Shown: positions 7,659 to 16,427 of the stretch, piece by piece
Layout of the letters: each line of letters starts with the position of its first letter
Numbering within the stretch: position 1 is the first letter of the stretch
Source: CAYZXU01 sp964482535
GTDB lineage: Bacteria > Desulfobacterota > Desulfobacteria > Desulfobacterales > BuS5
Length of the DNA: 41,447 nt
NCBI GenBank assembly: GCA_964482535.1
Contig: CAYZXU010000007.1
Span: 1 to 41,447 of the forward strand
Direction of reading: 5' to 3'
Program-made: the position numbers and the translations under genes
Notes under the pieces: generated by a model
The model's database searches: none
Seen by the model: only the letters and a program-made list of their open reading frames with translations
What the model was told of the DNA's origin: nothing

Positions 7659-8843
7659 ATGTTGGATTTTGAACTGTCTGAAGAACACAAGATGATTAAA
7701 AAGGCTGTAATCGAATTTGCCAAAAAGGAGATTCAGCCCTTAGCTGAAGATTTTGATCGTTACTCACCATGCTTTCTGCATGATAAGGGATTAAAAGAAG
7801 CATGGCTTAAAATCTATAAGAAAATTGGGGATCTTGGTTTTTTTGGTGTTCTGATACCTGAAGAGTATGGAGGAATCGGAGAGGGGTTCGACGTATTAAG
7901 CTGCGCAATCATACACTGGGAACTGGGGAAAGTATGCTCAGGAATAGCCGACTCCTATATGCCGCCATCCATTGTCTGCGGTGTTATTATAAATAACTTT
8001 GGAACAGAAGAGCAGAAGAGAAAATATCTGCCTCCCAATGCAGCCGGAGATATGATAACATCCATAGCTGTTACAGAACCGGATGCAGGCTCAGATGTGG
8101 CAGGCATTAAGACTAGTATAGAACGGGACGGTGATGAGTTTGTTATTAACGGGTCAAAGCAGTTTATAACAAATGCTCCTGTGGCTGATCTTTTTTATGT
8201 TCTGGCAAAAGATAAAGAGACTGGAAAAACAAGCGGAATACTTGTGGAAAAAGGAACTAAAGGTCTTTCCACAGGCGAGCCCCTTGACAAGATGGGTCAC
8301 AGGGCAGGACCACTATCCGAAGTCTTTTTTGACGACTGCCGTGTTCCGGCTGAAAATCTTCTTGGGAAAATAGGCGACGGAGTAACCATGTCATTAATGG
8401 CTATTGAGCTTGAAAGAATATTCTGCGCTGCTGAAAATATAGGAATTGCTGAAGCGTCTCTCGAAGCGTCTATTAAATATGCGAAAGAGAGGATAGCTTT
8501 CGGCAAACCCATTGCAAAGTTTCAGGCAGTTCAGGGCCTTCTCGCGCATATGGCCACTGGAATCGAAACAAGCAAGAGCATGCTTTATTATGCAATATGG
8601 GATGTTATGAAAAACAAGGATAAACCCAAAAAATATCCTTCTTTATCCACTTCTATTGTTAAATACTACACAGGTAAAATGGTTCTGGATGTAACATCGG
8701 ATGGTGTTCAAATATTTGGCGGATATGGATATATCAAGGATTATCCTGTTGAACGTTATATGAGAGATGCAAAATTATTCCAGATCGGCGGCGGAACGTC
8801 CCAGATTCAGGAGATGCTGATAGCGAGAAATCTTCTGGCTTAA
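7659..8843 (+). CDS. Acyl-CoA dehydrogenase
   Basis: FAD enzyme for the first oxidation of an acyl-CoA, passing electrons to ETF. The 394-residue protein has the N-terminal helical domain, the V-T-E-P-D-A-G-S-D flavin/substrate segment near residue 135, and the C-terminal Q-I-F-G-G-Y-G-Y motif. The position that holds the catalytic Glu in medium- and short-chain enzymes (Y-E-G-T) is G378 here (Q-I-G-G-G-T). E252 in E-L-E-R-I-F matches the place where isovaleryl-CoA and long-chain enzymes carry their base, so activity is likely kept with the base moved. A strong GGGAGGGG precedes ATG 7659. First gene of a four-gene operon; substrate unknown, possibly branched or aromatic. Confidence 0.92.
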   Translation: MLDFELSEEHKMIKKAVIEFAKKEIQPLAEDFDRYSPCFLHDKGLKEAWLKIYKKIGDLGFFGVLIPEEYGGIGEGFDVLSCAIIHWELGKVCSGIADSYMPPSIVCGVIINNFGTEEQKRKYLPPNAAGDMITSIAVTEPDAGSDVAGIKTSIERDGDEFVINGSKQFITNAPVADLFYVLAKDKETGKTSGILVEKGTKGLSTGEPLDKMGHRAGPLSEVFFDDCRVPAENLLGKIGDGVTMSLMAIELERIFCAAENIGIAEASLEASIKYAKERIAFGKPIAKFQAVQGLLAHMATGIETSKSMLYYAIWDVMKNKDKPKKYPSLSTSIVKYYTGKMVLDVTSDGVQIFGGYGYIKDYPVERYMRDAKLFQIGGGTSQIQEMLIARNLLA

Positions 8844-8939
8844 ATTTTTTTGGCTTAAATGTTTTTTGAATAATTTCATTTTACAGTAAATTTTGTCATT
8901 ACCATTACTGTTATTTTATGTGGTTAGGGAGATTTATAA

Positions 8940-10154
8940 ATGAAAGACAGAGAAGTTGTTATTGTTTCAGGATGCAGAACTGCCATGACAAATTACGGCA
9001 GCTATTTTAAGGATGTATCATTGCATGAACTTGGTTCCACAGTAATCAAGGAATCATTAAACAGGGCAGGCTTAACACCCGAGCAGCTTGAATATGTTTT
9101 TTTCGGTCATGTAATGACCGATACAACATCACCAAATATAGGGCGGATGTCACTTCTGCATGCAGGAGTTCCAGTTACTACTCCAGCAACAACTATCGAT
9201 CACCAGTGTGGTTCAGCCATGGAGTCCATTAATCATTGCGCACGTAAAATTAAACTCGGTGAAGGAGATATTATGATCGGCGGAGGTGTTGAAGTAATGA
9301 GCACTGCTCCGTACATGAATTATGATATGCGTTGGGGGAAAAGAGCCGGAGATTCCCCGTTTATAGACTACTTCAGTACCCTTGCAAAGACAGTCTCAAC
9401 CGACTTATGGGGTGAGTTCACCATGGCAAATACTTCTGATAATCTTGCGCTTAAATATAATATATCAAGAAGAGATCAGGATGAGTATGCTGTTCTTTCC
9501 AACCAGCGAGCGCTTGCCGCAATAAAAGCAGGCAAGGCTGCAAGGGAAATTGTTCCGGTGGAAGTTCCACAGCGTAAAGGCGGACCTGTAATAGTTGATA
9601 AGGATGAGCATCCGCGAAACAGCACAGTTGAGCAGCTTTCCAAAATGAAATCTCCATTTAAACCGGCTTTTGATGCAAAAGAGAGCATGGTTACTGCGGC
9701 AAATGCTTCGGGTGTTAATGATGCAGCCGCTGCTGTAGTTGTCATGAGCAGGGAAAAGGCAGATGAACTAAAAATTAAACCCATGGTTAAGATTAAGGCA
9801 TGGGGCGTTGCAGGGGTTGATCCCAAAATAATGGGATGGGGACCTGTTCCTGCTACTGAAAAAGCTCTTGCAGCAGCAGGGCTTGAATTTGATGATCTTG
9901 ATCTAATTGAATTAAACGAGGCTTTTGCCGGTCAGGCTCTGGCATGCATAAGTCACTGGGGTTACGATAAATATATAGACAGAATTAATGTTAATGGAAG
10001 CGGGATAGGCTTTGGCCATCCTGTTGGTGCAACCGGTGCAATAATTACACTCAAGCTGGCATATGAAATGGTTGATCGCGGTTCAAAGTACGGTCTTGCC
10101 ACAATATGCTGCGGAGGCGGTCTTGGCGTAAGCATAATACTTGAAGGTATATAA
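8940..10154 (+). CDS. Acetyl-CoA acyltransferase (thiolase)
   Basis: Cleaves 3-oxoacyl-CoA with CoA, or condenses acyl-CoAs in reverse. In the 404-residue product the nucleophile is C90 (H-Q-C-G-S-A), the general-base motif G-H-P-V-G contains H360, and the second active cysteine is C390 in C-C-G-G-G. All three catalytic residues are present and the length is normal. The ribosome binding site AGGGAG lies before ATG 8940. It follows the acyl-CoA dehydrogenase by 96 bases and precedes the short-chain dehydrogenase by 31, consistent with one operon for degrading an acyl-CoA. Chain-length specificity cannot be read from the sequence. Confidence 0.94.
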   Translation: MKDREVVIVSGCRTAMTNYGSYFKDVSLHELGSTVIKESLNRAGLTPEQLEYVFFGHVMTDTTSPNIGRMSLLHAGVPVTTPATTIDHQCGSAMESINHCARKIKLGEGDIMIGGGVEVMSTAPYMNYDMRWGKRAGDSPFIDYFSTLAKTVSTDLWGEFTMANTSDNLALKYNISRRDQDEYAVLSNQRALAAIKAGKAAREIVPVEVPQRKGGPVIVDKDEHPRNSTVEQLSKMKSPFKPAFDAKESMVTAANASGVNDAAAAVVVMSREKADELKIKPMVKIKAWGVAGVDPKIMGWGPVPATEKALAAAGLEFDDLDLIELNEAFAGQALACISHWGYDKYIDRINVNGSGIGFGHPVGATGAIITLKLAYEMVDRGSKYGLATICCGGGLGVSIILEGI

Positions 10155-10185
10155 TGGCATACTACTGAGTTAGGAGGAACCTGTT

Positions 10186-10938
10186 ATGACTGATTTTTCC
10201 GGGAAAGTTGCGCTTGTCACAGGAAGTTCCATGGGGCTTGGCAGGGCTTTTGCCATGGACCTCGCAAAAGCAGGCGCAACCGTTGTGGTTAATGACCCTT
10301 TTGGAGGAGAGGCTGCCGAGTCCGTGGTTAAAGAGATTGAAAAGGACGGAGGAAAAGCAGCGCTTATTATATGCGATATCGGCAATGAAAAAAAAGTTTC
10401 TGAAATGGTTGATGTAATTGTTGACCGTTTTGATAAAGTGGATATTCTGATCAATAATGCAGGCATTTCCATTGATGCAACAACCATGAAGTATAATGCA
10501 CTGGATTGGGATAAGGTTTTAAGGGTTAATCTTACGGGAGCTTTTTATTGCAGCAAATTCTGTCTTCCATCCATGGTTAAACAGAAATGGGGACGTATTA
10601 TCAGTATCAGCTCTGTCGTGGGACAGATCGGAGTAATGGGAACTCCTGCCTATACTGCATCAAAGGCAGGGCTTATTGGTTTTACAAAAACCATGGCCAA
10701 AGAGGTGGCTCGCAAGGGCGTTACTGCAAACTGCATATCCCTTGGATACTTTCAGGGCGGAGGTCTTCTTGATACGGTTCCTGAAAAAGTAGCAAAAATA
10801 ATGCTTGGCCAGGTGCCTGTGGGAAGGTTTGGGAAACCTGAAGAGATCTGTTCTGCAATAAAATTCCTTGCTTCTGACGAAGCTTCATATATTACAGGAC
10901 ATACTTTAAATATCAATGGTGGATTATATACTCAATAA
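10186..10938 (+). CDS. Short-chain dehydrogenase/reductase (FabG-like)
   Basis: NAD(P)-dependent oxidoreductase, probably acting on a 3-hydroxyacyl- or 3-oxoacyl-CoA. The 250-residue protein shows the Rossmann T-G-S-S-M-G-L-G motif at 12-19, N-N-A-G near residue 89, the catalytic Y156-x-x-x-K160 in A-Y-T-A-S-K-A-G, and the C-terminal N-I-N-G-G typical of the FabG group. AGGAGG precedes the ATG. It lies between the thiolase and a second, unrelated type of 3-hydroxyacyl-CoA dehydrogenase, so the operon has two hydroxyacyl oxidoreductases, perhaps with different stereospecificity or substrates. A FabG role in fatty-acid synthesis is possible but the context favours catabolism. Confidence 0.9.
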   Translation: MTDFSGKVALVTGSSMGLGRAFAMDLAKAGATVVVNDPFGGEAAESVVKEIEKDGGKAALIICDIGNEKKVSEMVDVIVDRFDKVDILINNAGISIDATTMKYNALDWDKVLRVNLTGAFYCSKFCLPSMVKQKWGRIISISSVVGQIGVMGTPAYTASKAGLIGFTKTMAKEVARKGVTANCISLGYFQGGGLLDTVPEKVAKIMLGQVPVGRFGKPEEICSAIKFLASDEASYITGHTLNINGGLYTQ

Positions 10939-10964
10939 CCTGTATAAATTAGGAGGAAGTATTT

Positions 10965-11816
10965 ATGGAACCTGAAATTAAAACAGTTGTTGTGCTTGGT
11001 TCAGGCACTATGGGAAACGGAATAACCCAGTCTGTGGCCATGTCTAAAAAATATAAGGTTTTTATGGTGGATGTTAACCAGGCTGTAATCGATAACGGTA
11101 TGAAAATTATCCAAAAGAGTCTGGGAAGAATCGTAAAAAAGGGGAAGATGACCGATGATGAAAGTAAGGCGGTTTTATCAAAAATAACTGCTACCATGGA
11201 TTTTGAGTCTGTTAAGGAAGCGGATTTTGTTGTTGAAGCAATACCTGAAATAATGGATCTGAAGATTGATACATTTAAAAAATTAGATGAGCTGTGTCCG
11301 TCGCATACCATATTCGGCACAAATACCTCATCTCTTCCCATAACTGCTATTGCCGCAACAATAGACAGGCCTGAATCGGTTATAGGCACTCACTTTATGA
11401 ATCCTGTGCCCATCATGAAAGGAGTTGAGGTTATCAAAGGAAGGATGACTTCCGAGAAAACAATAGACAGAACCTTAAGTTTTCTTGAAAGCTTTGGGAA
11501 AAAACCGTGTGTAGCTGTTGATTATGCAGGTTTTGTGAACAGCAGGCTCCTTAACCTTTATATGAATGAAGCGGTTTTATCTGTTATGGACGGTAACAGC
11601 CCCAAAGAAGTGGATAAAATAATGCTTTACACTGCCAATATGCCCATAGGTCCGTTGAGACTGCTGGATATGGTGGGGATTGATGTTCATCTGAATATCA
11701 TGGAAATTTTACGAAAAGAGTTCGGAGATCGTTTCAGAGCGGCTCCTTTGACCAGGCAGATGGTAAGTGCAGGTCATTTGGGCATGAAAACAGGCAGGGG
11801 TTTTTTTGAATATTAG
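10965..11816 (+). CDS. 3-hydroxyacyl-CoA dehydrogenase (HBD/PaaH-like)
   Basis: Oxidises 3-hydroxyacyl-CoA to 3-oxoacyl-CoA with NAD. The 283-residue protein is the single-function short form: N-terminal G-S-G-T-M-G-N-G NAD-binding motif, E-A-I-P-E near residue 90, catalytic H143 in G-T-H-F-M-N-P-V-P, and the C-terminal helical dimerisation domain ending G-M-K-T-G-R-G-F-F-E-Y. AGGAGG precedes ATG 10965. Last gene of the operon, followed by a clear terminator. No enoyl-CoA hydratase is encoded in the operon, so the hydration step must come from elsewhere. Confidence 0.94.
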   Translation: MEPEIKTVVVLGSGTMGNGITQSVAMSKKYKVFMVDVNQAVIDNGMKIIQKSLGRIVKKGKMTDDESKAVLSKITATMDFESVKEADFVVEAIPEIMDLKIDTFKKLDELCPSHTIFGTNTSSLPITAIAATIDRPESVIGTHFMNPVPIMKGVEVIKGRMTSEKTIDRTLSFLESFGKKPCVAVDYAGFVNSRLLNLYMNEAVLSVMDGNSPKEVDKIMLYTANMPIGPLRLLDMVGIDVHLNIMEILRKEFGDRFRAAPLTRQMVSAGHLGMKTGRGFFEY

Positions 11817-11847
11817 AAATGTGATTTTCCTGTAAAAAAATAAACTG

Positions 11848-11888
11848 AAAAAAGGCGTTGCCGTTAATATAAGGCTGCGTCTTTTTTT
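11848..11888 (+). terminator. Rho-independent terminator of the acyl-CoA operon
   Basis: A stem formed by 11848-11862 and 11873-11888 (A-run, GGCGTTGCC paired with GGCTGCGTC with two wobbles and one mismatch) and a run of seven Ts at 11882-11888. It starts 31 bases after the stop of the 3-hydroxyacyl-CoA dehydrogenase gene. Confidence 0.8.
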
Positions 11889-11940
11889 GTAATATATTGC
11901 AGTTTGTTTATATATAATATTTTTGGCGAAAGGGGGCGTT

Positions 11941-13320
11941 TTGCAAAGGCATAAAGATGACGGAATGTCTTCAAAATATAAGCCTGTAATTGCGGCGTTG
12001 TTGTGTTTGATGATTATTGCCATGGGTACGGCAGGCTATATGCTTATAGAAAATTATAGCCTGTTTGATGGTATTTATATGTCTATTATTACCATTACGA
12101 CTGTCGGCTATGGTGAAGTTCTGCCTTTATCGGATTTAGGCCGCGGATTCACTTCATTTTTGATACTGGCAGGTTTTGCAAGCTTTGCATTTGCAGGGCA
12201 TGTTTTTGTAGAAGCCATGCTTGAAAAAGTCTGGAGTGATAAGCTGGAGAAAAATAAAATGAAAAAGAATATATCGGCTTTGAAGTCTCATTTCATTATA
12301 TGTGGTTTTGGAAGAGTTGGCGCAGCAGCCGCTGAGATTTTTAGAGATGCGCTTACTGATTTTATTATAATTGAGTCAGACCGTGAACATTGTGAAAAAA
12401 TAAGGCAAAGAGGCTATCTGTTCATTGAAGGGGATGCTACCCAGGAAAAGATTCTTCTTGAGGCTAAAATCAAGACCTCAAAAGGTCTTATTGCCTTGCT
12501 TAATTCAGATCCGGCCAACCTTTTTATAGCTCTTAGCGCACGTGAACTTAATCCAACCCTTCATATAATTTCAAGAGCTGAAGATTTTTCTTCTGAGAAA
12601 AAAATTTTACGTGCAGGCGCTGACAGCGTAATTTCTCCTTTTGTAAATGCAGGAAAACAGATTGCAAATAATATGCTTGAAATTAAAGGTGATTTTAAGC
12701 CATTGGATAAGTTGTCCACGCAAAATAATGTTTCATCATTTGAATGGATTAATATCGTAGAGGGTTCCGGCATGACAGGCGAGACAATAGAGGCTGTTTC
12801 AAAGCAAATGCGTAATAAAATTATCGGTATTCGCAGGAGTGGTAAAGATTCTATTCTTCCTGACCGTGGAACAGTCATTGAAGCTGCAGATTCTATTTTA
12901 GTAATGAATGAAAAAAAAGATTATTTAAACCAGACGTTCAAACAATCTTTTGAACAGAAAAAAATGGTTATTGTGGATGACAATCCTGTAATACTGAGGC
13001 TTTACACTCGTCTTTTTCAAAAAGCGGGTTTTTATCCACTGACTGCAGTTAACGGACGTGATGGTTTGGAGCTTATTCTTAAAGAAAAACCATCAGTTGC
13101 AGTGATAGATATTATGCTGCCTGTTTTTTCCGGCATAGAGGTTTGTAAAAAAATTCGTGAAGTTAATGAAGTTAAAGGTATGAAAATAGTTCTTTTTACT
13201 GCTGACAGTGATTCCATGACCAGGAAAAGAGCTATTAAAGCAGGGGCAGATGCTGTGGTTGTCAAAAGTTCTGAAGCCTCTGAAGTTATAGAAAAAGTTA
13301 TAGAAGTGCTTAAGGTTTAA
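11941..13320 (+). CDS. Two-TM potassium channel with RCK and C-terminal receiver domain
   Basis: Predicted K+ channel subunit gated by its cytoplasmic domains. Counted from TTG 11941 there is a first membrane helix, a pore loop with the selectivity filter T-V-G-Y-G at about 54-58, and a second helix. Then come an RCK (TrkA-N) Rossmann domain with G-F-G-R-V-G, a TrkA-C-like domain, and from about residue 335 a full receiver domain: V-D-D, phosphoacceptor D390 in V-I-D-I-M-L, switch Thr in F-T-A-D and the conserved Lys in V-V-K-S. The channel-RCK part is MthK-like; the receiver fusion is unusual. Start choice: TTG 11941 has AAAGGGGG just upstream; TTG 11923 and ATG 11965 are alternatives. It ends tail-to-tail with a 4-base overlap against a diguanylate cyclase gene. 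Confidence 0.88.
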   Translation: MQRHKDDGMSSKYKPVIAALLCLMIIAMGTAGYMLIENYSLFDGIYMSIITITTVGYGEVLPLSDLGRGFTSFLILAGFASFAFAGHVFVEAMLEKVWSDKLEKNKMKKNISALKSHFIICGFGRVGAAAAEIFRDALTDFIIIESDREHCEKIRQRGYLFIEGDATQEKILLEAKIKTSKGLIALLNSDPANLFIALSARELNPTLHIISRAEDFSSEKKILRAGADSVISPFVNAGKQIANNMLEIKGDFKPLDKLSTQNNVSSFEWINIVEGSGMTGETIEAVSKQMRNKIIGIRRSGKDSILPDRGTVIEAADSILVMNEKKDYLNQTFKQSFEQKKMVIVDDNPVILRLYTRLFQKAGFYPLTAVNGRDGLELILKEKPSVAVIDIMLPVFSGIEVCKKIREVNEVKGMKIVLFTADSDSMTRKRAIKAGADAVVVKSSEASEVIEKVIEVLKV

Positions 13321-14990
13321 GCTGAAACCTTTGGGAAGAGAGATTCCGCTTCTTTTTCATTTTTATAAATCCTTGTGCAGTTTCTCCCTTCTGCCTTGGC
13401 CTGATAAAGAGCTTTGTCGGCAAAGGCTATCATATTTCTTGACCGCTCCGGCTGACTATTAACCGATGCAATGCCGATGCTAACCGTCACATGCAGGGTG
13501 TGGTCATTAAAGTCAAACTTTTTGGATTCGCAAGATTTGCGGATCTTTTCAGCTACCACATAGGCACTGTTTATATCGGTATGGGGAAGCAGAATCATGA
13601 ATTCCTCTCCGCCGTATCGAAAAGTGTAATCCGAATCTCTTCTATATTGCTCTATTAATTTTGAAAACTCTCTTAATACAAAATCACCACAGATATGGCC
13701 ACAGGTGTCATTAACCTGTTTGAAATAATCAATATCAAGAATCAAACACGACAGGTCTGTTTGATACCTTTTTGATCGAGTGCATTCCCGATCAAAAATT
13801 TCTTGCATATATCGCCGGTTATAAAGTCCTGTCAACTCATCTCTTGTGGCCATTTCAGCCATTTTTTTCATGGCCTTTTCCATCTCTCGTTCAAGATGAA
13901 ATTTTTCAAATGCGTTATCAATGCCCTGGTGAAGTTTATCCACACCGATACTTTCTTTCGATAAATACCCATGGGCGCCGGAATGGATGCAGCGGGCAAC
14001 TATTCCTTCATCACCATAACCGGTCAAGACTAAAACAGGCATTTTTATTTTTCGTTCTCTAATGAAGTCTAATAATTCAAAAGAGTTACCATCCGGCAGT
14101 TTGAGTTCTAAAATGGCAAGATTATAGTTGTTTTCAGAAAAAAATATTTTTGCTTCTTTGATATTCCTTGCCCGGGTCACACAGGATGTCCGTTTTATCC
14201 TCAGCATTTCGTGCAATACTGTAAAGGTAGCATCATTGTCTTCCATCCATAAAACATTTAACGTCCGTTGAATATCAACAGGTTCACCTCTGCCGGCACA
14301 GGTTTTTGTCCAGCTGTTCCGGATAAATTGGATTCTTTTTAAAATACTGCTGATACGTCTTCCGGATTCTTCTATGGCAAAAAGGTGGGTGGCAAGTTTT
14401 TTCGGGATATTCCCGATTTTTTGTAATAATTCAATATTACCGAGAATACTCATTAGGGGTTGATTAAGTTCACGGGTGGTGACCCCTGCCATTTGAAGCA
14501 AGACCTTGATCCGCTCTTCTTCGACAATCATCTTCTGCTGTTCAAGAATCTGTTTGTTGGCCGCATTTAACTGGATATTTTTATTCTCTATGACTTTTTT
14601 CTGTTTGTATAGATCCATAAAGATATTTATCTTGTTTTTAAGGATATCAGGGTCAAGGGGTTTGGAGATATAGTCAACAGCGCCTGATTCATATCCTTTA
14701 AATATATAGCGTTGCTCCTTATTAATTGCAGTGACAAAAATAATGGGAACATGGCTTGTTCTGGCATTCCCCCGCATGAATACAGCAGTTTCAAAACCAT
14801 CCATTTCAGGCATCTGAACGTCTAGCAGAACAAGAGCGAAATCATGATCCAGCATCAGGCTTAAGGCTTCATTCCCGGATAACGCCTTGATAATAATGCA
14901 TGGTTCATTCTCCAAAATAATTTTCAGAGACAGAAGATTCTCAGGTCTGTCATCCACGATCAGAATTTTTGGTTTTTCAGTTTTTTTCAT
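13317..14990 (-). CDS. Multidomain response regulator: REC, degenerate DHp, REC, GGDEF
   Basis: Predicted c-di-GMP synthase with complex signal input. The 557-residue protein starts with a normal receiver (V-D-D, V-L-L-D-V-Q-M-P, K-P-L). Next is a coiled stretch and a HisKA-like helix T-T-R-E-L-N-Q-P-L in which R173 stands where the phosphoaccepting His would be, with no ATPase domain after it. Then a second receiver has E295 in the phospho-Asp position (A-I-L-E-L-K-L-P-D-G). The C-terminal GGDEF domain has an intact G-G-E-E-F at 460-464 and an R-D-S-D I-site at 451-454. The ATG overlaps the restored cheB stop in an ATGA junction, so the two are translationally coupled. Last gene of the kinase-cheR-cheB-cyclase cluster. 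Confidence 0.92.
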   Translation of the reverse strand: MKKTEKPKILIVDDRPENLLSLKIILENEPCIIIKALSGNEALSLMLDHDFALVLLDVQMPEMDGFETAVFMRGNARTSHVPIIFVTAINKEQRYIFKGYESGAVDYISKPLDPDILKNKINIFMDLYKQKKVIENKNIQLNAANKQILEQQKMIVEEERIKVLLQMAGVTTRELNQPLMSILGNIELLQKIGNIPKKLATHLFAIEESGRRISSILKRIQFIRNSWTKTCAGRGEPVDIQRTLNVLWMEDNDATFTVLHEMLRIKRTSCVTRARNIKEAKIFFSENNYNLAILELKLPDGNSFELLDFIRERKIKMPVLVLTGYGDEGIVARCIHSGAHGYLSKESIGVDKLHQGIDNAFEKFHLEREMEKAMKKMAEMATRDELTGLYNRRYMQEIFDRECTRSKRYQTDLSCLILDIDYFKQVNDTCGHICGDFVLREFSKLIEQYRRDSDYTFRYGGEEFMILLPHTDINSAYVVAEKIRKSCESKKFDFNDHTLHVTVSIGIASVNSQPERSRNMIAFADKALYQAKAEGRNCTRIYKNEKEAESLFPKVSA

Positions 14991-15578
14991 ATCAACCTCT
15001 GAGCCTTCATCAGCCCTGTTAAAAATCTGCCAATACCTTCAAGTGTCATGACATGATCGGTCCCTGCTGCGGCAATAGCCGCAAGGGGCATTTGGGGCGC
15101 GATCGCAGTTTCAGGCTTCTGAACTAATGCAAGCCCTTCCTAATCTTTTAATTTTTTTTAATCCCGTGCTACCGTCATTATTTGCCCCTGTCATAACAAC
15201 TCCGACAAGTTTATCTTTATAAACTTCAGCAGCTGTTTCAAAAAGCACATCAATAGAAGGGCGGGAAAAATTAACAGGTGGATCGACTGATAATGACAGT
15301 GTTCGATTCATCTCCACCATCAAATGATAATTTGGTGGCGCGATATAGATGTGCCCAGGTCTTACAGGTTCCTTATCCTCGGCTTCCCTGACATCAGAGC
15401 CGCAAAAACCGGCGAGATGCCGGCAAATGAAGTCATTGGCATCTCTATCTCTCCCCCTGTGCTGAACAACCATAACAGGAACAGCAAAGTCATCCGTAAA
15501 CAGGGAAAAAACTGTCTCAAGAGCGTCAAGACCGCCTGTGGATACTCCAATGACAATTGCATCATATTGATAGTTCAT
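14987..15578 (-). pseudogene. cheB: CheB-type methylesterase, broken by a one-base frameshift
   Basis: Stand-alone CheB catalytic domain, which removes methyl (or deamidates) side chains on chemoreceptors. The intact frame from ATG 15578 encodes 155 residues with the nucleophile Ser in G-V-S-T-G-G (about residue 13), the His in Q-H-R-G and the Asp in M-T-G-A-N-N-D-G, then stops early at 15111. Skipping one A near 15137 (GGAAGGG to GGAGGG) restores the family sequence R-L-G-G-L-A-L-V-Q-K-P-E-T-A and carries on for about 45 residues to a TGA at 14987-14989 that overlaps the start of the next gene. No N-terminal receiver is present. Either a recent mutation or a sequencing error; the truncated protein lacks the last part of the fold. 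Confidence 0.8.
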
Positions 15579-15605
15579 AGTTGTATGAGTTTGTTGAGTT
15601 GACGG

Positions 15606-16427
15606 TTATTTTTTTCTGTATATCTTCTCTTTTATTACCATATCCTCAAATTTTTCATAATTTCTGGAAAACCTTAAAGTTTCTTTTGATCCCAGACACA
15701 AAAAACCGTTCTGGCAAAGGCTGTTGCTGAAAAGACTGAAAACATGATCCTGAAGGTCTCTGTTAAAATAGATCAAAACATTTCGGCAAACAATCATGTT
15801 CATTTCACCGAATACACTGTCGCTCACAAGATTGTGATTGGAAAAAAGAATGTTCTCCTTCAGGGAGTTATCAAGAAGAACAAACTCATATTTTGCCGAA
15901 TAATAATCGACAAAGGATTCAAGACCGCCTGCGTTCTTGTAATTTATTGTATAATCTCGCAGCTTTTCAATGGAATAGACCCCATCCTTTGCTTTTGAAA
16001 GAACTTCTTCATCAAAATCCGTTGCATAAATTCTGGATTTATCATAAATGCCCTCTTCTTTTAAAAGAATCGCCATGGAATATACCTCTTCGCCGGTGGA
16101 GCAGCCGGCATGCCATATTTTAATAAGTGGTAACTTTGCAAGTTCCGGAATGATTTTTTCTCTCAACGCCCTGTAAAATGAAGGATCCCTGAACATTTCA
16201 GTCACGTTGACAGACATGTCTTGCAGCAGGATGGAAAAAAAATCTTTATCATAAAGAATCTTGCACTGAATATCAGATATGGTTTTTAGACCTGTCTTTT
16301 TCAGATGCTGCTTGACCCTGCGCTTTACAGATGCTCTGGAATAACTTCTGAAATCATAACCGTATTTCATGTAAATTGCTTTCAGAAGTAATTCGAGCTC
16401 GATGTTTTCAGTTTCCAGATTATCCAT
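15606..16427 (-). CDS. cheR: CheR-type protein-glutamate methyltransferase
   Basis: Transfers methyl from S-adenosylmethionine to glutamates of chemoreceptor-like proteins. The 273-residue product has the N-terminal helical CheR domain with the R-R-V-K-Q-H-L segment and the SAM-binding fold with H-A-G-C-S-T-G-E-E-V-Y-S near residue 120, R-N-V-L-I-Y-F-N near 218 and the usual length. GGGG lies 5 bases before ATG 16427. It is 27 bases from cheB and 184 bases downstream of a hybrid kinase. No chemoreceptor, CheA or CheW is in the window, so the substrate may be the kinase itself or a remote receptor. Confidence 0.93.
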   Translation of the reverse strand: MDNLETENIELELLLKAIYMKYGYDFRSYSRASVKRRVKQHLKKTGLKTISDIQCKILYDKDFFSILLQDMSVNVTEMFRDPSFYRALREKIIPELAKLPLIKIWHAGCSTGEEVYSMAILLKEEGIYDKSRIYATDFDEEVLSKAKDGVYSIEKLRDYTINYKNAGGLESFVDYYSAKYEFVLLDNSLKENILFSNHNLVSDSVFGEMNMIVCRNVLIYFNRDLQDHVFSLFSNSLCQNGFLCLGSKETLRFSRNYEKFEDMVIKEKIYRKK

